From Mycobacterium parascrofulaceum ATCC BAA-614 (GTDB lineage Bacteria > Actinomycetota > Actinomycetes > Mycobacteriales > Mycobacteriaceae): a DNA stretch of 49,282 nt. This document shows, in pieces, positions 40,673 through 49,282 of this stretch. The first letter of the stretch is position 1. Every line of letters begins with the position of its first letter. The stretch is from assembly GCF_000164135.1 (NCBI RefSeq), contig NZ_GG770557.1, positions 263,467 through 312,748 on the forward strand, given 5' to 3'. Both the position numbers and the translations under genes were made by a program. Under the pieces are notes generated by a model, which worked only from the letters and a program-made list of their open reading frames with translations, was not told the origin of the DNA and searched no databases.

Positions 40673-41687
40673 CGGCTTGCCGTATCCGGCGGGCCACCTC
40701 GCCGTACCGCTCGAAATTCTCGGGATCCCCCACGGCGTTGTAAAGCACCAGCCGCGTGGCCTTTCCGGCGTATTTGTCGATCAGCGCGTCGGCCAACCCG
40801 CCCCACGTCGACTCGGTGGCGAAGGCGGCGACGTGGTCGTCGCTCACCTGGGCCGCCATGCCGGCGAAGTCCCCGGCCTTCTGCTTCTCACGGATGCGCG
40901 CGGTCGTGCCCTCGAACCCTGCCTGGTCCCAGATGAACGCGTAGTTGGGCGTGCTGCCGTAGAAGGCCATGCTGGCCCGCACCGCTTCCCGTTGCCTGTC
41001 GCGCTCTTCGTCGCTGTCGCCGACGATGGTCATCACCGGCACGATCACCGCGAGGTCCGACGGCGAACGTCCCGCCTTGGCGGCTCCCTCGGCGATGTTG
41101 GGCAGCACGTGGCGGGCGATGTAGCCCGGCTCACCGATCGGATGCACGTGCACCCCGTCGGCCACTTCACCCGCCATCCGCAGCATCCACGGATTGACCG
41201 CCGCGATATCGACTTTCGGATCGGGCGCCTCGATCGGCCCCGGGCTCCACTGCGGCGTGATGAAGTCGAGGTCGTAGAAGTCGCCGTGATGCTCGAGCGT
41301 CCCGGATCGGAACGCGGCGAAGCAGGCCTTCACGGCGAACAGGTAGTCGCGCAGCCGAGGGCCGGGCCGCTCGAAAGCCACGCCGTAGCGCCGGACAACG
41401 TGGGTGCGCACCTGGGTACCCAGGCCCAGCCGGAAGTTCCCGCCCGTCGCTTCCTGCAGCTCCCAGGCCGTCGCGGCCGTGACGAAGGGGCTGCGCGGAA
41501 AGGCGACCGCCACTCCCGTGGACAGCTCGAGCCCGGGAGCGGCCTGCGACGCCACGGCGGCGTTGAGGTAGGCCGTGCGGCCCGTTTCCGTGAACAACAA
41601 GCCGGAGAACCCCGCGGATTGCGTTCGGCGGGCGAGGTCGCCGATCTTTTGCAGCGGCTGCGGGACCGTCATCGCGTCGACGTGCAT
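40662..41687 (-). CDS. LLM-class F420-dependent oxidoreductase (TIGR03617-like)
   Basis: A 341-residue luciferase-like enzyme starting MHVDAMTVPQPLQKIGDLAR, with GFSGLLFTETGRTAYL, TGVAVAFPRSPFVTAATAWE, GGNFRLGLGTQVRTHVVRRY and VDIAAVNPWMLRMAGEVADG. It is distant from the LLM enzymes at 17311 and 24608. An ATG further in (residue 6) is an alternative start, because GAGGA lies directly against the first one. It may use F420 for an unknown substrate. The divergent gap to the secreted protein holds a 17-bp palindrome. Confidence 0.85.
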   Translation of the reverse strand: MHVDAMTVPQPLQKIGDLARRTQSAGFSGLLFTETGRTAYLNAAVASQAAPGLELSTGVAVAFPRSPFVTAATAWELQEATGGNFRLGLGTQVRTHVVRRYGVAFERPGPRLRDYLFAVKACFAAFRSGTLEHHGDFYDLDFITPQWSPGPIEAPDPKVDIAAVNPWMLRMAGEVADGVHVHPIGEPGYIARHVLPNIAEGAAKAGRSPSDLAVIVPVMTIVGDSDEERDRQREAVRASMAFYGSTPNYAFIWDQAGFEGTTARIREKQKAGDFAGMAAQVSDDHVAAFATESTWGGLADALIDKYAGKATRLVLYNAVGDPENFERYGEVARRIRQAVSG

Positions 41688-41741
41688 TCCTCGGAGCCTA
41701 CGTGGGGCTCCCTCTTGCTCGGCGAGCGTGTCACGGTGTTA

Positions 41742-41758
41742 GCTGATGAGTCATCAGC
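41742..41758. promoter_or_regulatory. 17-bp perfect palindrome in a divergent promoter gap
   Basis: GCTGATGA-G-TCATCAGC, eight-base arms around one base, 55 bp upstream of the minus-strand LLM start (41687) and 36 bp upstream of the plus-strand secreted protein start (41795). The tight symmetry fits a repressor dimer site. No regulator gene is adjacent. Confidence 0.6.
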
Positions 41759-41794
41759 AACCGATCATGCTTCGTAAACGGGAGGATCCCCAAC

Positions 41795-42277
41795 ATGCTT
41801 CGTGGATTGCTCATCGCCGGAGCAACCGCCGCAGGGGTTGCGGTGGCACCCGTGGCCCAAGCCGCTCCCGCGACGACGACAGCTCCACCCGCACCGTCCG
41901 CGAGTGCCAGCGCCCCGCCGGCGTTGCCGACCAGCACCAGCGCCCCGGCCTGCATCGGGTTGTCGATATGCCCGCCACCGCCGCCGGACGCCGAGGGAAA
42001 TCCGGCGTGCTACTACGCCGACGGGTGGCGCGCCGACAACTCGGGCGCCGGGATCGAGGTGTGGTACTTCCGTGACCCGCAGGGCCCCAACAAGCCGGAC
42101 AGGGTCACGGCGTTGGTGCGCAAGAAGGACGGCACCAACGAATCCCGGGACGCCGACATCGAGGCCGGCCAACAGGTGCACCGCTTCGCATTCCCCAACG
42201 TGGGTGCGTCCGCGGTGCAAGAGGTTTTTTTCGTCAGCGGCAGCGGCCGTTGCTTTGTGATCGGTCCGGGCGGCTGA
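41795..42277 (+). CDS. Secreted Pro/Ala/Ser-rich N-terminal protein
   Basis: A 160-residue exported protein. The signal peptide LRGLLIAGATAAGVAVAPVAQA is cleaved probably after QAA. A low-complexity linker of Ala, Pro, Ser and Thr follows, then a small domain with four cysteines (APACIGLSICPP, PACYYADGWR, GRCFVIG) and a beta-rich middle (GIEVWYFRDPQGPNKPDRVT). A strong GGAGGA site precedes ATG 41795. No family was recognised; a cell-wall or culture-filtrate protein is likely. Confidence 0.75.
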   Translation: MLRGLLIAGATAAGVAVAPVAQAAPATTTAPPAPSASASAPPALPTSTSAPACIGLSICPPPPPDAEGNPACYYADGWRADNSGAGIEVWYFRDPQGPNKPDRVTALVRKKDGTNESRDADIEAGQQVHRFAFPNVGASAVQEVFFVSGSGRCFVIGPGG

Positions 42278-42295
42278 CGGCGGACCCGGCGACCG

Positions 42296-42511
42296 TCAGC
42301 GCTTCTGGTGGCGCTGGCTCACCGGGGCGGTGAAGCCCTGGGTGTCGTCGAAGTGCGCCCACTGGCCGTCGTCGTTGACTTCCATGCGCCAGCCCAGGTC
42401 GGTGTTGCCGCCGATCGAATGGATGAACCATGCGTGAGCGGACTCCGCGCTGGCAAAATCCTTGGTCGCGACGACCCGCCCGCGTGGGTCGATGACGCGA
42501 AACTCAGCCAT
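42296..42511 (-). CDS. Small conserved hypothetical protein (71 residues)
   Basis: A short frame beginning MAEFRVIDPRGRVVATKDFA, then SAESAHAWFIHSIGG and a Trp-rich end with WRMEVNDDGQWAHFDD. The pattern of a two-strand start, a helix with AxxWF, then strands resembles DUF2188-like small domains. No clear ribosome site is visible. It lies about 100 bp downstream of htpG on the same strand and could be read through from it. The longer frame to 42754 runs antisense-like into htpG coding sequence in another frame and was not used. Confidence 0.55.
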   Translation of the reverse strand: MAEFRVIDPRGRVVATKDFASAESAHAWFIHSIGGNTDLGWRMEVNDDGQWAHFDDTQGFTAPVSQRHQKR

Positions 42512-42614
42512 GGGTGTGATTATCCCTGCCAGCGGCTTTTCAATCGCGCTAATCGTCCAATTACGGGCAACGCCGACAGCGAATCCCGCTGGCGCAAACC
42601 TGGCAAATCCAAGG

Positions 42615-44549
<1,935 letters not shown>

Positions 44550-44673
44550 CGACATTCCCTACGTCTCTTCCCAGGTCCCCACGGGACATTGACGTTTCAA
44601 ATTTACCGAGCCGCGAAGCGTCCGCGCCCGGGGGTTCGCCCGTAGCGATCACGCCGGGCCGTACGCTGAACGG

Positions 44674-45291
44674 ATGTCGGTTGCTCAACGCGAACGTGCC
44701 GCCCTCGTCGACACCCTGCGCGGCGTCGGACCCGATGCGCCCACCCTCTGCGAAGGCTGGACGACGCGCGACCTGGCCGCCCACCTGGTGATCCGGGAGT
44801 ACCGCCCCGACGCCGCCCCCGGCATCCTGATCCCGTTCTTCGCCTCGCACACCCAGAAGGTGCAGGACCGGACGGCCGAGACCGAGTGGGGTGAGCTGGT
44901 GGACAAGGTCGCGTCCGGCCCGCCGATGTACTCACCGTTCAAGCTGCTCGACCCGGTGGCCAACGTCGCCGAGATGTTCATCCACCACGAGGACGTGCGC
45001 CGCGCCCAGCCGGGCTGGCAGCCGCGCACGCTCGATCACGAGCTGAGCGCCAGACTGCGGCGCACCCTGCCGCTGATGGCCCGGCTCACGCTCGCCAAGG
45101 TGCCGGGCCGGGTGGCGCTGCGCACCCCGGAGGGCAAGACGCTGCTGACCGCCGGAAGTGGCCCGGCCGTCACCGTGACCGGCCCGCCGGAGGAGCTGCT
45201 GCTGTTCGCGGTCGGGCGAGCCGCGCGGGTCGAGTTCGACGGCGACGCGTCGGCGGTGCAGGCCGTCCGCGAGGCACCCAAGGGGCTGTAG
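44674..45291 (+). CDS. TIGR03085-family metal-binding protein (DinB-like)
   Basis: A 205-residue protein with the mycothiol-transferase-like four-helix start RERAALVDTLRGVGPDAPTL, CEGWTTRDLAAHLVIREYRP and the second metal site in EMFIHHEDVRRAQPGW. The pattern is the TIGR03085 subgroup of actinobacterial DinB-like proteins, which have no proven reaction. It is divergent from htpG and ends eight bases before the convergent acyl-CoA synthetase stop. Confidence 0.82.
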   Translation: MSVAQRERAALVDTLRGVGPDAPTLCEGWTTRDLAAHLVIREYRPDAAPGILIPFFASHTQKVQDRTAETEWGELVDKVASGPPMYSPFKLLDPVANVAEMFIHHEDVRRAQPGWQPRTLDHELSARLRRTLPLMARLTLAKVPGRVALRTPEGKTLLTAGSGPAVTVTGPPEELLLFAVGRAARVEFDGDASAVQAVREAPKGL

Positions 45292-45299
45292 CCCGGGCT

Positions 45300-46850
45300 T
45301 CAACCGAAGGCCTCGCGCAGGTCTTTCTTGACGACCTTGCCGAACTGGTTGCGCGGCAACACATCGACGATCACCAGTCGCTCGGGATGTTTGTAGCGGC
45401 TCAGGCCGCGCGAACGGCAGTGCCGCACCAGCGATTCCAGCGAAACGTCGGCGGCCGGCGCGGGCACCACCACCGCGCACACCCGCTCCCCGGTGCGCGG
45501 GTCGGGCACGCCGATGACCGCGACGTCGGCGACCGCGGGGTGGGCGGCCAGCACATTCTCGACTTCCAGCGCGGACACGTTCTCGGCGTTGCGGATGATC
45601 GCGTCCTTGATGCGACCGGTCACGCGGACGTTGCCGTCCCCGTCGACGAACCCGAGATCGCCGGTGCGGAGCCAACCGTCCTCGTCGAACGCGTCGGCGT
45701 CGAGCGCGGCGTCGGCGTAGCCGAGAAAGCATTGCGGTCCCTTGAGCCGCAGCTCGCCTTCCTGCCCGGCGGGCAGCTCGGCTTCGTCGCCGCCGATGAC
45801 CCGGACGCTGACGCCCGGTGTCGGTGCGCCGACGGTGTGGTCGAGCGCCTCGGGCGCGGCGGTGAGCGTCGGCGAGGCCGCGACGGGAAATTCGGTGAGC
45901 CCCCAGGCGTTGGCGATGCCGGGCAGACCGAAGGCTTCGCGGATTTGGCGGCCCAGTTCGGGGGTGATGGGCGCGCCGCCGGCCAGGCAGCCGCGCAGGA
46001 AGGGGAACAGCGGCCGCTCGCCGTGGGCCCGCTGCGCTTCGAGGAAGCCGACGAAAAACGGGGTCGCCGTGCCGAGGAACGTCGGGTTGTGCGCCGCGAT
46101 GGCATACGGCGTCGTCGCCGGGTCGAACACCTCGAACAGCGCCAACCGCATGCCGGTCTGCAGCGCGGCGGCCAGCATGACCGCCCCGCCGATGTGGGCG
46201 ACCGGAAAGGCGATGGGATCGACGTCGTCGCCGGTGATGCCGATCGTGCCGACCAGTCCCGTCGCGCCGGCGATCACCGAGGCGTCGGTGTGGCGAATCC
46301 CTTTGGGCGCCGCGGTCGTTCCCGAGGAGTAGTAGATCCACCGCGCATCGTGTGCGCAATCCGGCGGCGGCGCGAGACGGTCGGCGCGGGCGCTGGGCAG
46401 CCGAAGCTCGCCGCCCGACGGCGGGGTGGTCAAGTCGACGGTCATGACCTGGAAACCCCCGGCCGCGGCCAGCGTCCGCGCCAGATCGCCGTGTTCGAAT
46501 CCGCGCCAGACTTCGGGTACCACAAGGTATTCCGAGGACAATTGCGCGGTGATGAAGCCGACCTCGTGTTCTCGCAGGATCGGGATGATCGGGTTCTGCA
46601 CGGCCCCAAGCCGGGCCAGTGCCGCCATGACGACCATGGTTTCGAGCGTGGTCGGTAGCTGCCACGACACGACAGTCCCCGCGCGCACCCCGGCTTCGGC
46701 GAACGCGGCGGCCGTAGCGCAGGCGGCGTCGTGGAACTGCGGTGCGGTCAGGCTGCGCCCCTTGTCGTCGGCGAGCAGCGGCCGCGGCGAGGCCGCCTGC
46801 GCCGCGCGGGCGATCAACGTCCAGTAGGTGACGTCGCCTCCGCTGGTCAT
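45300..46850 (-). CDS. AMP-dependent acyl-CoA synthetase (FadD-like)
   Basis: A 516-residue ANL-superfamily ligase. The ATP-binding P-loop is IYYSSGTTAAPKGIRHT (172-188), followed by NAWGLTEFPV, DGWLRTGDLGFVDGDGNVRV and the C-terminal catalytic Lys in NQFGKVVKKDL. It activates a carboxylate to an acyl-AMP then acyl-CoA. The ATG at 46850 overlaps the thioesterase stop (ATGA), so synthesis and hydrolysis of the same CoA ester may be coupled. The short length suits medium-chain or cyclic acids rather than very long chains; this is a guess. Confidence 0.88.
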   Translation of the reverse strand: MTSGGDVTYWTLIARAAQAASPRPLLADDKGRSLTAPQFHDAACATAAAFAEAGVRAGTVVSWQLPTTLETMVVMAALARLGAVQNPIIPILREHEVGFITAQLSSEYLVVPEVWRGFEHGDLARTLAAAGGFQVMTVDLTTPPSGGELRLPSARADRLAPPPDCAHDARWIYYSSGTTAAPKGIRHTDASVIAGATGLVGTIGITGDDVDPIAFPVAHIGGAVMLAAALQTGMRLALFEVFDPATTPYAIAAHNPTFLGTATPFFVGFLEAQRAHGERPLFPFLRGCLAGGAPITPELGRQIREAFGLPGIANAWGLTEFPVAASPTLTAAPEALDHTVGAPTPGVSVRVIGGDEAELPAGQEGELRLKGPQCFLGYADAALDADAFDEDGWLRTGDLGFVDGDGNVRVTGRIKDAIIRNAENVSALEVENVLAAHPAVADVAVIGVPDPRTGERVCAVVVPAPAADVSLESLVRHCRSRGLSRYKHPERLVIVDVLPRNQFGKVVKKDLREAFG

Positions 46851-47692
46851 TCGGTCGCCGGATTGACCAGCGTCGGGCGGAATCCGGAGTGCGCGATGGC
46901 GACCGAGACACCGCTGCCGATGGGGCCCTTGCGGTCAGCGAGCACGGCCGACCCGGTGGCCACCCCGTCATGGCTGTAATGCGTCAGGGCGGCCATCCCG
47001 ATGTGGGGTCCTTCCGGCAGCCGGCTCAGCGTGAGCGTGTAGTCGGCATTGATGAACTGCAGGCCGCTGGTGCCCCAATTAGCAAGGGAGGCAGTGATAT
47101 CGGCCGCCATGGCCGCGCGGACGAAGGCGCTGAGGGGTTCCCCGTCGATGAGCGAGCGTGTCTCGTGCAGCCAGGTGTATTTCGGTCCGGAGGTGTCGGC
47201 CCAGTCGGGGTCGCGGTTCTGCAGTTCGGTGCCCCAGCCGTAGGTGCGCATGAACAGCGTGGGTTGGGCGCCGTCCTCGGTGGGCAGCGGCGGCAGCTGC
47301 AGGGTCGGCGACCACACCTGCCCTTCCGGCTGGGCCCCGCGGCGCAGGAACAGCGCACTCCCCCGCGCGACCGGGGTGCCTCGCTGGGTGAGGACGGACT
47401 CGACCAGCCGTAGCCGCCGACGGTCGTGGTGCACGGTGGTGTGCGCTTCGATGGGTTCCAGCGCGACGGGCGCGGGAAGGTCGACGGTCAGCCGGGCGGG
47501 TTGCAGGTCCGGGTCGTCGACCGCGCGTTCCACCGCCCAGCCCAGCAGCCCGCCGACCACGTGCCCGCTGAGCGACGGCCCCCACCCGCCGCGGGCGATC
47601 GAATTTGGCACGAAACGGCTTTCGTCGCGCCGGAAGTACGGCGTCTGCGCCGCTGCATCAACGTCATCCGGCACAACATTCGTTTCGGTCAA
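46847..47692 (-). CDS. Acyl-CoA thioesterase-like protein (double hotdog)
   Basis: A 281-residue protein of the TesB-like/4HBT_3 group. The N-terminal hotdog has SIARGGWGPSLSGHVVGGLL, ARLTVDLPAPVALEPIEAHT and RLVESVLTQRGTPVARGSAL, and the second has FINADYTLTLSRLPEGPHIG. The apparent start is TTG 47692 with GGAG about ten bases upstream; GTG 47674 is an alternative. It is the first gene of a coupled pair with the acyl-CoA synthetase. Confidence 0.78.
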   Translation of the reverse strand: MTETNVVPDDVDAAAQTPYFRRDESRFVPNSIARGGWGPSLSGHVVGGLLGWAVERAVDDPDLQPARLTVDLPAPVALEPIEAHTTVHHDRRRLRLVESVLTQRGTPVARGSALFLRRGAQPEGQVWSPTLQLPPLPTEDGAQPTLFMRTYGWGTELQNRDPDWADTSGPKYTWLHETRSLIDGEPLSAFVRAAMAADITASLANWGTSGLQFINADYTLTLSRLPEGPHIGMAALTHYSHDGVATGSAVLADRKGPIGSGVSVAIAHSGFRPTLVNPATE

Positions 47693-47813
47693 TGCGTGAC
47701 GCTCCGCCCAGAGATTGGAATCCCTCGTATGAGGATGGCAACAGTAGATATTACGGTTTGCGTTGCAGTCTCAACGGGTCGCCCGTCTCAGGCCGATTCG
47801 CCGGCCGAGCAGG

Positions 47814-48551
47814 CTAAGCGATGGCCGTACCCACCAGGTGGCCGATCACGTAGGTGATCGACAGCGCGAGACCGCCCCCGATGACGTTGCGGAGCACGGC
47901 GCGACCCTTGGGCGCCCCGCCCAAGCCGGCCGACACCGCCCCGGTGATCACCAGCGCGACGAGCACCGCCACCACGGTGACCGGGATTCGCCACGCCGCG
48001 GGCGGCAGCAGGATCGCGACCAGCGGCAACAGCGCGCCGACGGCGAACGACAGCGCCGACGACGACGCCGCCTGCCACGGGTTGGTGAGCTCCTCGGGGT
48101 TGATGCCGAGTTCGACCTCGGCGTGGGCGAGGAGCGGATTGTGGTCGGTGAGTTCCTCGGCGACGGTGCGGGCGGTCGCCGCGGTCAGGCCCTTCCCCTC
48201 GTAGAGGGCGGCGAGCTCGTCCAATTCGGCGGCCGGATCGTCGCGCAGTTCCTGGCGCTCCTTGTGCAGCAGCGCCTTCTCGGTGTCACGCTGGGTGCTG
48301 ACCGAGACGTATTCGCCCAGCGCCATCGACACCGCTCCGGCGACCAGTCCGGCGGTGCCGGCGGTCAGCACCGGGGCGCGCTCGACCGTCGCCGCCGCAA
48401 CGCCCACCACAATGCCCGCCGTGGACACGATTCCGTCGTTCGCGCCCAGGACGCCGGCACGCAGCCAGTTCAGTTTCGACGACACCGAGCCCACATGCGG
48501 CTCGGACGGATGCGGATGCGACCGACTCGACACGGCGGCAACGATATACAT
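47814..48551 (-). CDS. VIT1/CCC1-family Fe2+/Mn2+ transporter
   Basis: A 245-residue membrane protein. The family start is LNWLRAGVLGANDGIVSTAG, then MALGEYVSVSTQRDTEKALL with the conserved metal-site residues. A cytoplasmic Glu-rich helical segment (about 85-150) precedes two or three C-terminal helices. It moves Fe2+ or Mn2+ out of the cytosol or into storage. The ATG at 48551 lacks a clear ribosome site, and a GTG six codons in is equally possible. A long non-coding region lies upstream. Confidence 0.86.
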   Translation of the reverse strand: MYIVAAVSSRSHPHPSEPHVGSVSSKLNWLRAGVLGANDGIVSTAGIVVGVAAATVERAPVLTAGTAGLVAGAVSMALGEYVSVSTQRDTEKALLHKERQELRDDPAAELDELAALYEGKGLTAATARTVAEELTDHNPLLAHAEVELGINPEELTNPWQAASSSALSFAVGALLPLVAILLPPAAWRIPVTVVAVLVALVITGAVSAGLGGAPKGRAVLRNVIGGGLALSITYVIGHLVGTAIA

Positions 48552-49089
48552 CAGAAACGCGCCCGACTAGGAAACATAGCCTTGCCAAAGCGGCCGAGGG
48601 CCTTCCTTTGCGGTTCGCGTGGCTGCGTGGGCGCCTGGTCGACGGTGGCTGCGTATGCGTGGGCCACGCGCCTTGGGCACGACACATAAACCCTTGCGAC
48701 GACACGCCGACGCGGATCGCAACCGTTTATATCTCGCGGGATCCCCGCGCGGGCCGTCCACCGTGCGCGACGTCAACCCGCATGTCTTCGTGGCCCTGTG
48801 CCTGATCCACGCGGCGCCTGGTCGACGGTGGCTGCGTATGCGTGGGCCACGCGCCGGTTCGCGACACATAAACCCTTGCGACGACACGCCGACGCGGATC
48901 GCAATGGTTTATATCTCGCGGGGTCCCCGCGCGGGCCGTCCACCGTGCGCGACGTCAAGCCGGCGTCGATGAGTCCCAGAAGTTGTGCTTGGTCCACGCA
49001 CAGCCGTTGCATAGGGAAGCTATCTAGGGTCGGTCTGTGTCAGGGGGGATTCTGAGGAATTCACTTCGTAGCTAGACAGGTGAAGGACT
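48552..49089. other. Long intergenic region with tandem repeat, no protein gene
   Basis: The 538 bp between the VIT-type gene (minus strand) and the secreted protein gene (plus strand) hold no convincing coding sequence. Open frames here only read through the repeat described separately. Promoters for both neighbours must lie here. The last 130 bp before 49090 include an AT-richer stretch around AGCTATCTAGGGTCGG that may belong to the secreted-protein promoter. Confidence 0.7.
48631..48958. repeat. Two-copy tandem repeat (about 146 bp each) with conserved hairpins
   Basis: Copy 1 is 48631-48776 and copy 2 is 48814-48958, about 182 bp apart and roughly 94% identical. Each has an inner palindrome GCGTGGGCCACGC, a long stem of ATAAACCCTTGCGA pairing with TCGCAACCGTTTAT (48686-48699 with 48717-48730) or TCGCAATGGTTTAT (48868-48881 with 48899-48912), and a GC stem CGCGGG-AT-CCCCGCG (48735-48749) or CGCGGGGTCCCCGCG (48917-48931). 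Differences between copies mostly spare the stems. A fainter similarity (TCCACGC) extends past each copy. Could be a duplicated small RNA, a protein-binding array or mobile debris. Confidence 0.85.
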
Positions 49090-49282
49090 ATGAAACTTAA
49101 GCAACTTGTCGGGGGGATAACCGTTGCCGGCGCACTGAGCGCCGCCGCCCTGGGGGTGGGTGCCGGTGCGGCCAACGCCGCTCCCGGAGCGCCGCCGCCT
49201 GGGCCGGCCGGCAATCATGGTGGGCCGGCGCCCGGGGGCATCCATCCGCCGAACGCGCCCGGTGACCCGGGCGGACCCGGCG
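49090..49282 (+). CDS. Secreted Pro/Gly-rich protein, N-terminal part (3' end outside window)
   Basis: An open frame from ATG 49090 to the window edge with a GAAGGA ribosome site. It has a Sec signal peptide (LKQLVGGITVAGALSAAALG) and likely cleavage after ANA. The mature start is rich in Pro, Gly and His (APGAPPPGPAGNHGGPAPGG). Mycobacteria encode many exported proteins of this kind, some labelled chitin-binding-like, none well characterised. The C-terminus that would decide the family is missing. Confidence 0.82.
   Translation, partial: MKLKQLVGGITVAGALSAAALGVGAGAANAAPGAPPPGPAGNHGGPAPGGIHPPNAPGDPGGPG

Noticed and set aside
44932..46971. 679-codon minus-strand frame overlapping the acyl-CoA synthetase and thioesterase genes
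   Set aside because: Composition is Arg/Pro/Ala shadow sequence; the real genes in the other frame have clear family motifs.
48567..48887. Open frame with internally repeated peptide (SSQGFMC, GPRIRSHRRPGA) across the tandem repeat
   Set aside because: The repetition comes from the DNA repeat; there is no ribosome site, and nearby frames on both strands are open by chance.
48631..48958. Possible CRISPR array
   Set aside because: Only two long units about 182 bp apart, no short regular repeats with unique spacers and no cas genes.

Overview
The window is high-GC actinobacterial DNA from a slow-growing Mycobacterium, most likely of the M. avium complex type (inference). The signs are a PPE-type C-terminus, an MPT63-family antigen, a 19-kDa-family lipoprotein, MgtA, DhmA, several F420-dependent LLM oxidoreductases, and frequent GTG or TTG starts with 4-base gene overlaps. 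From memory of M. tuberculosis H37Rv, the recognisable backbone corresponds to the Rv2284-Rv2299c interval: lipM, yjcE, sseB, lppO, a PatB-type aminotransferase, the haloalkane dehalogenase dhmA and htpG. Blocks foreign to that interval sit between these anchors.

Region 1 (1-6053) holds the end of a PPE-like gene, lipM, a TetR regulator divergent from a DUF1707 membrane protein with a palindromic operator between them, a chagasin-like lipoprotein, yjcE and an orphan AAA ATPase. A perfect 42-bp palindrome lies in the lipoprotein/yjcE divergent gap. Region 2 (6059-10726) is accessory: a TetR/FAD-monooxygenase pair with repeated operator half-sites, two copies of a hairpin-forming intergenic repeat, an acetoin-pathway remnant (acetolactate synthase reduced to 67 codons ahead of an intact acetolactate decarboxylase), and an MgtA-type mannosyltransferase. 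Region 3 (10765-15601) carries an MPT63-like secreted protein, a frameshifted amino-acid permease, two small envelope proteins, sseB and a nucleoside-phosphorylase-like protein.

Region 4 (15727-21621) is a tightly packed catabolic-looking operon (alpha/beta hydrolase, SDR, LLM oxidoreductase, EthD-like protein), followed by lppO, a zinc-type dehydrogenase and an epoxide-hydrolase-like protein. Region 5 (21749-27473) is the most coherent accessory system. A TetR regulator leads a cytochrome P450. Opposite it run a 36-residue membrane peptide and an AveC-like membrane protein. Two LLM genes and a DapB-like dehydrogenase follow. Near-identical 16-bp palindromes sit in both divergent promoter regions, so one regulator probably controls the whole block. 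One LLM gene is truncated and carries the tail of a DapB-like gene, which marks an old deletion.

Region 6 (27483-36546) contains the PatB-type aminotransferase, a DUF2652 protein, dhmA, a cysQ-like phosphatase, a thiolase divergent from a zinc alcohol dehydrogenase, and small membrane or metal-binding-fold proteins. Region 7 (36720-49282) has a PknH-sensor-like lipoprotein, a soluble MgtE/CBS protein overlapping an unusual NRAMP-like transporter, another LLM enzyme, small secreted proteins, htpG, an acyl-CoA synthetase/thioesterase pair and a VIT-type iron/manganese transporter. It ends with a roughly 540-bp non-coding stretch carrying a tandem hairpin-containing repeat, then the start of a secreted Pro/Gly-rich protein. 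I saw no tRNA, rRNA, CRISPR array, transposase or phage gene.
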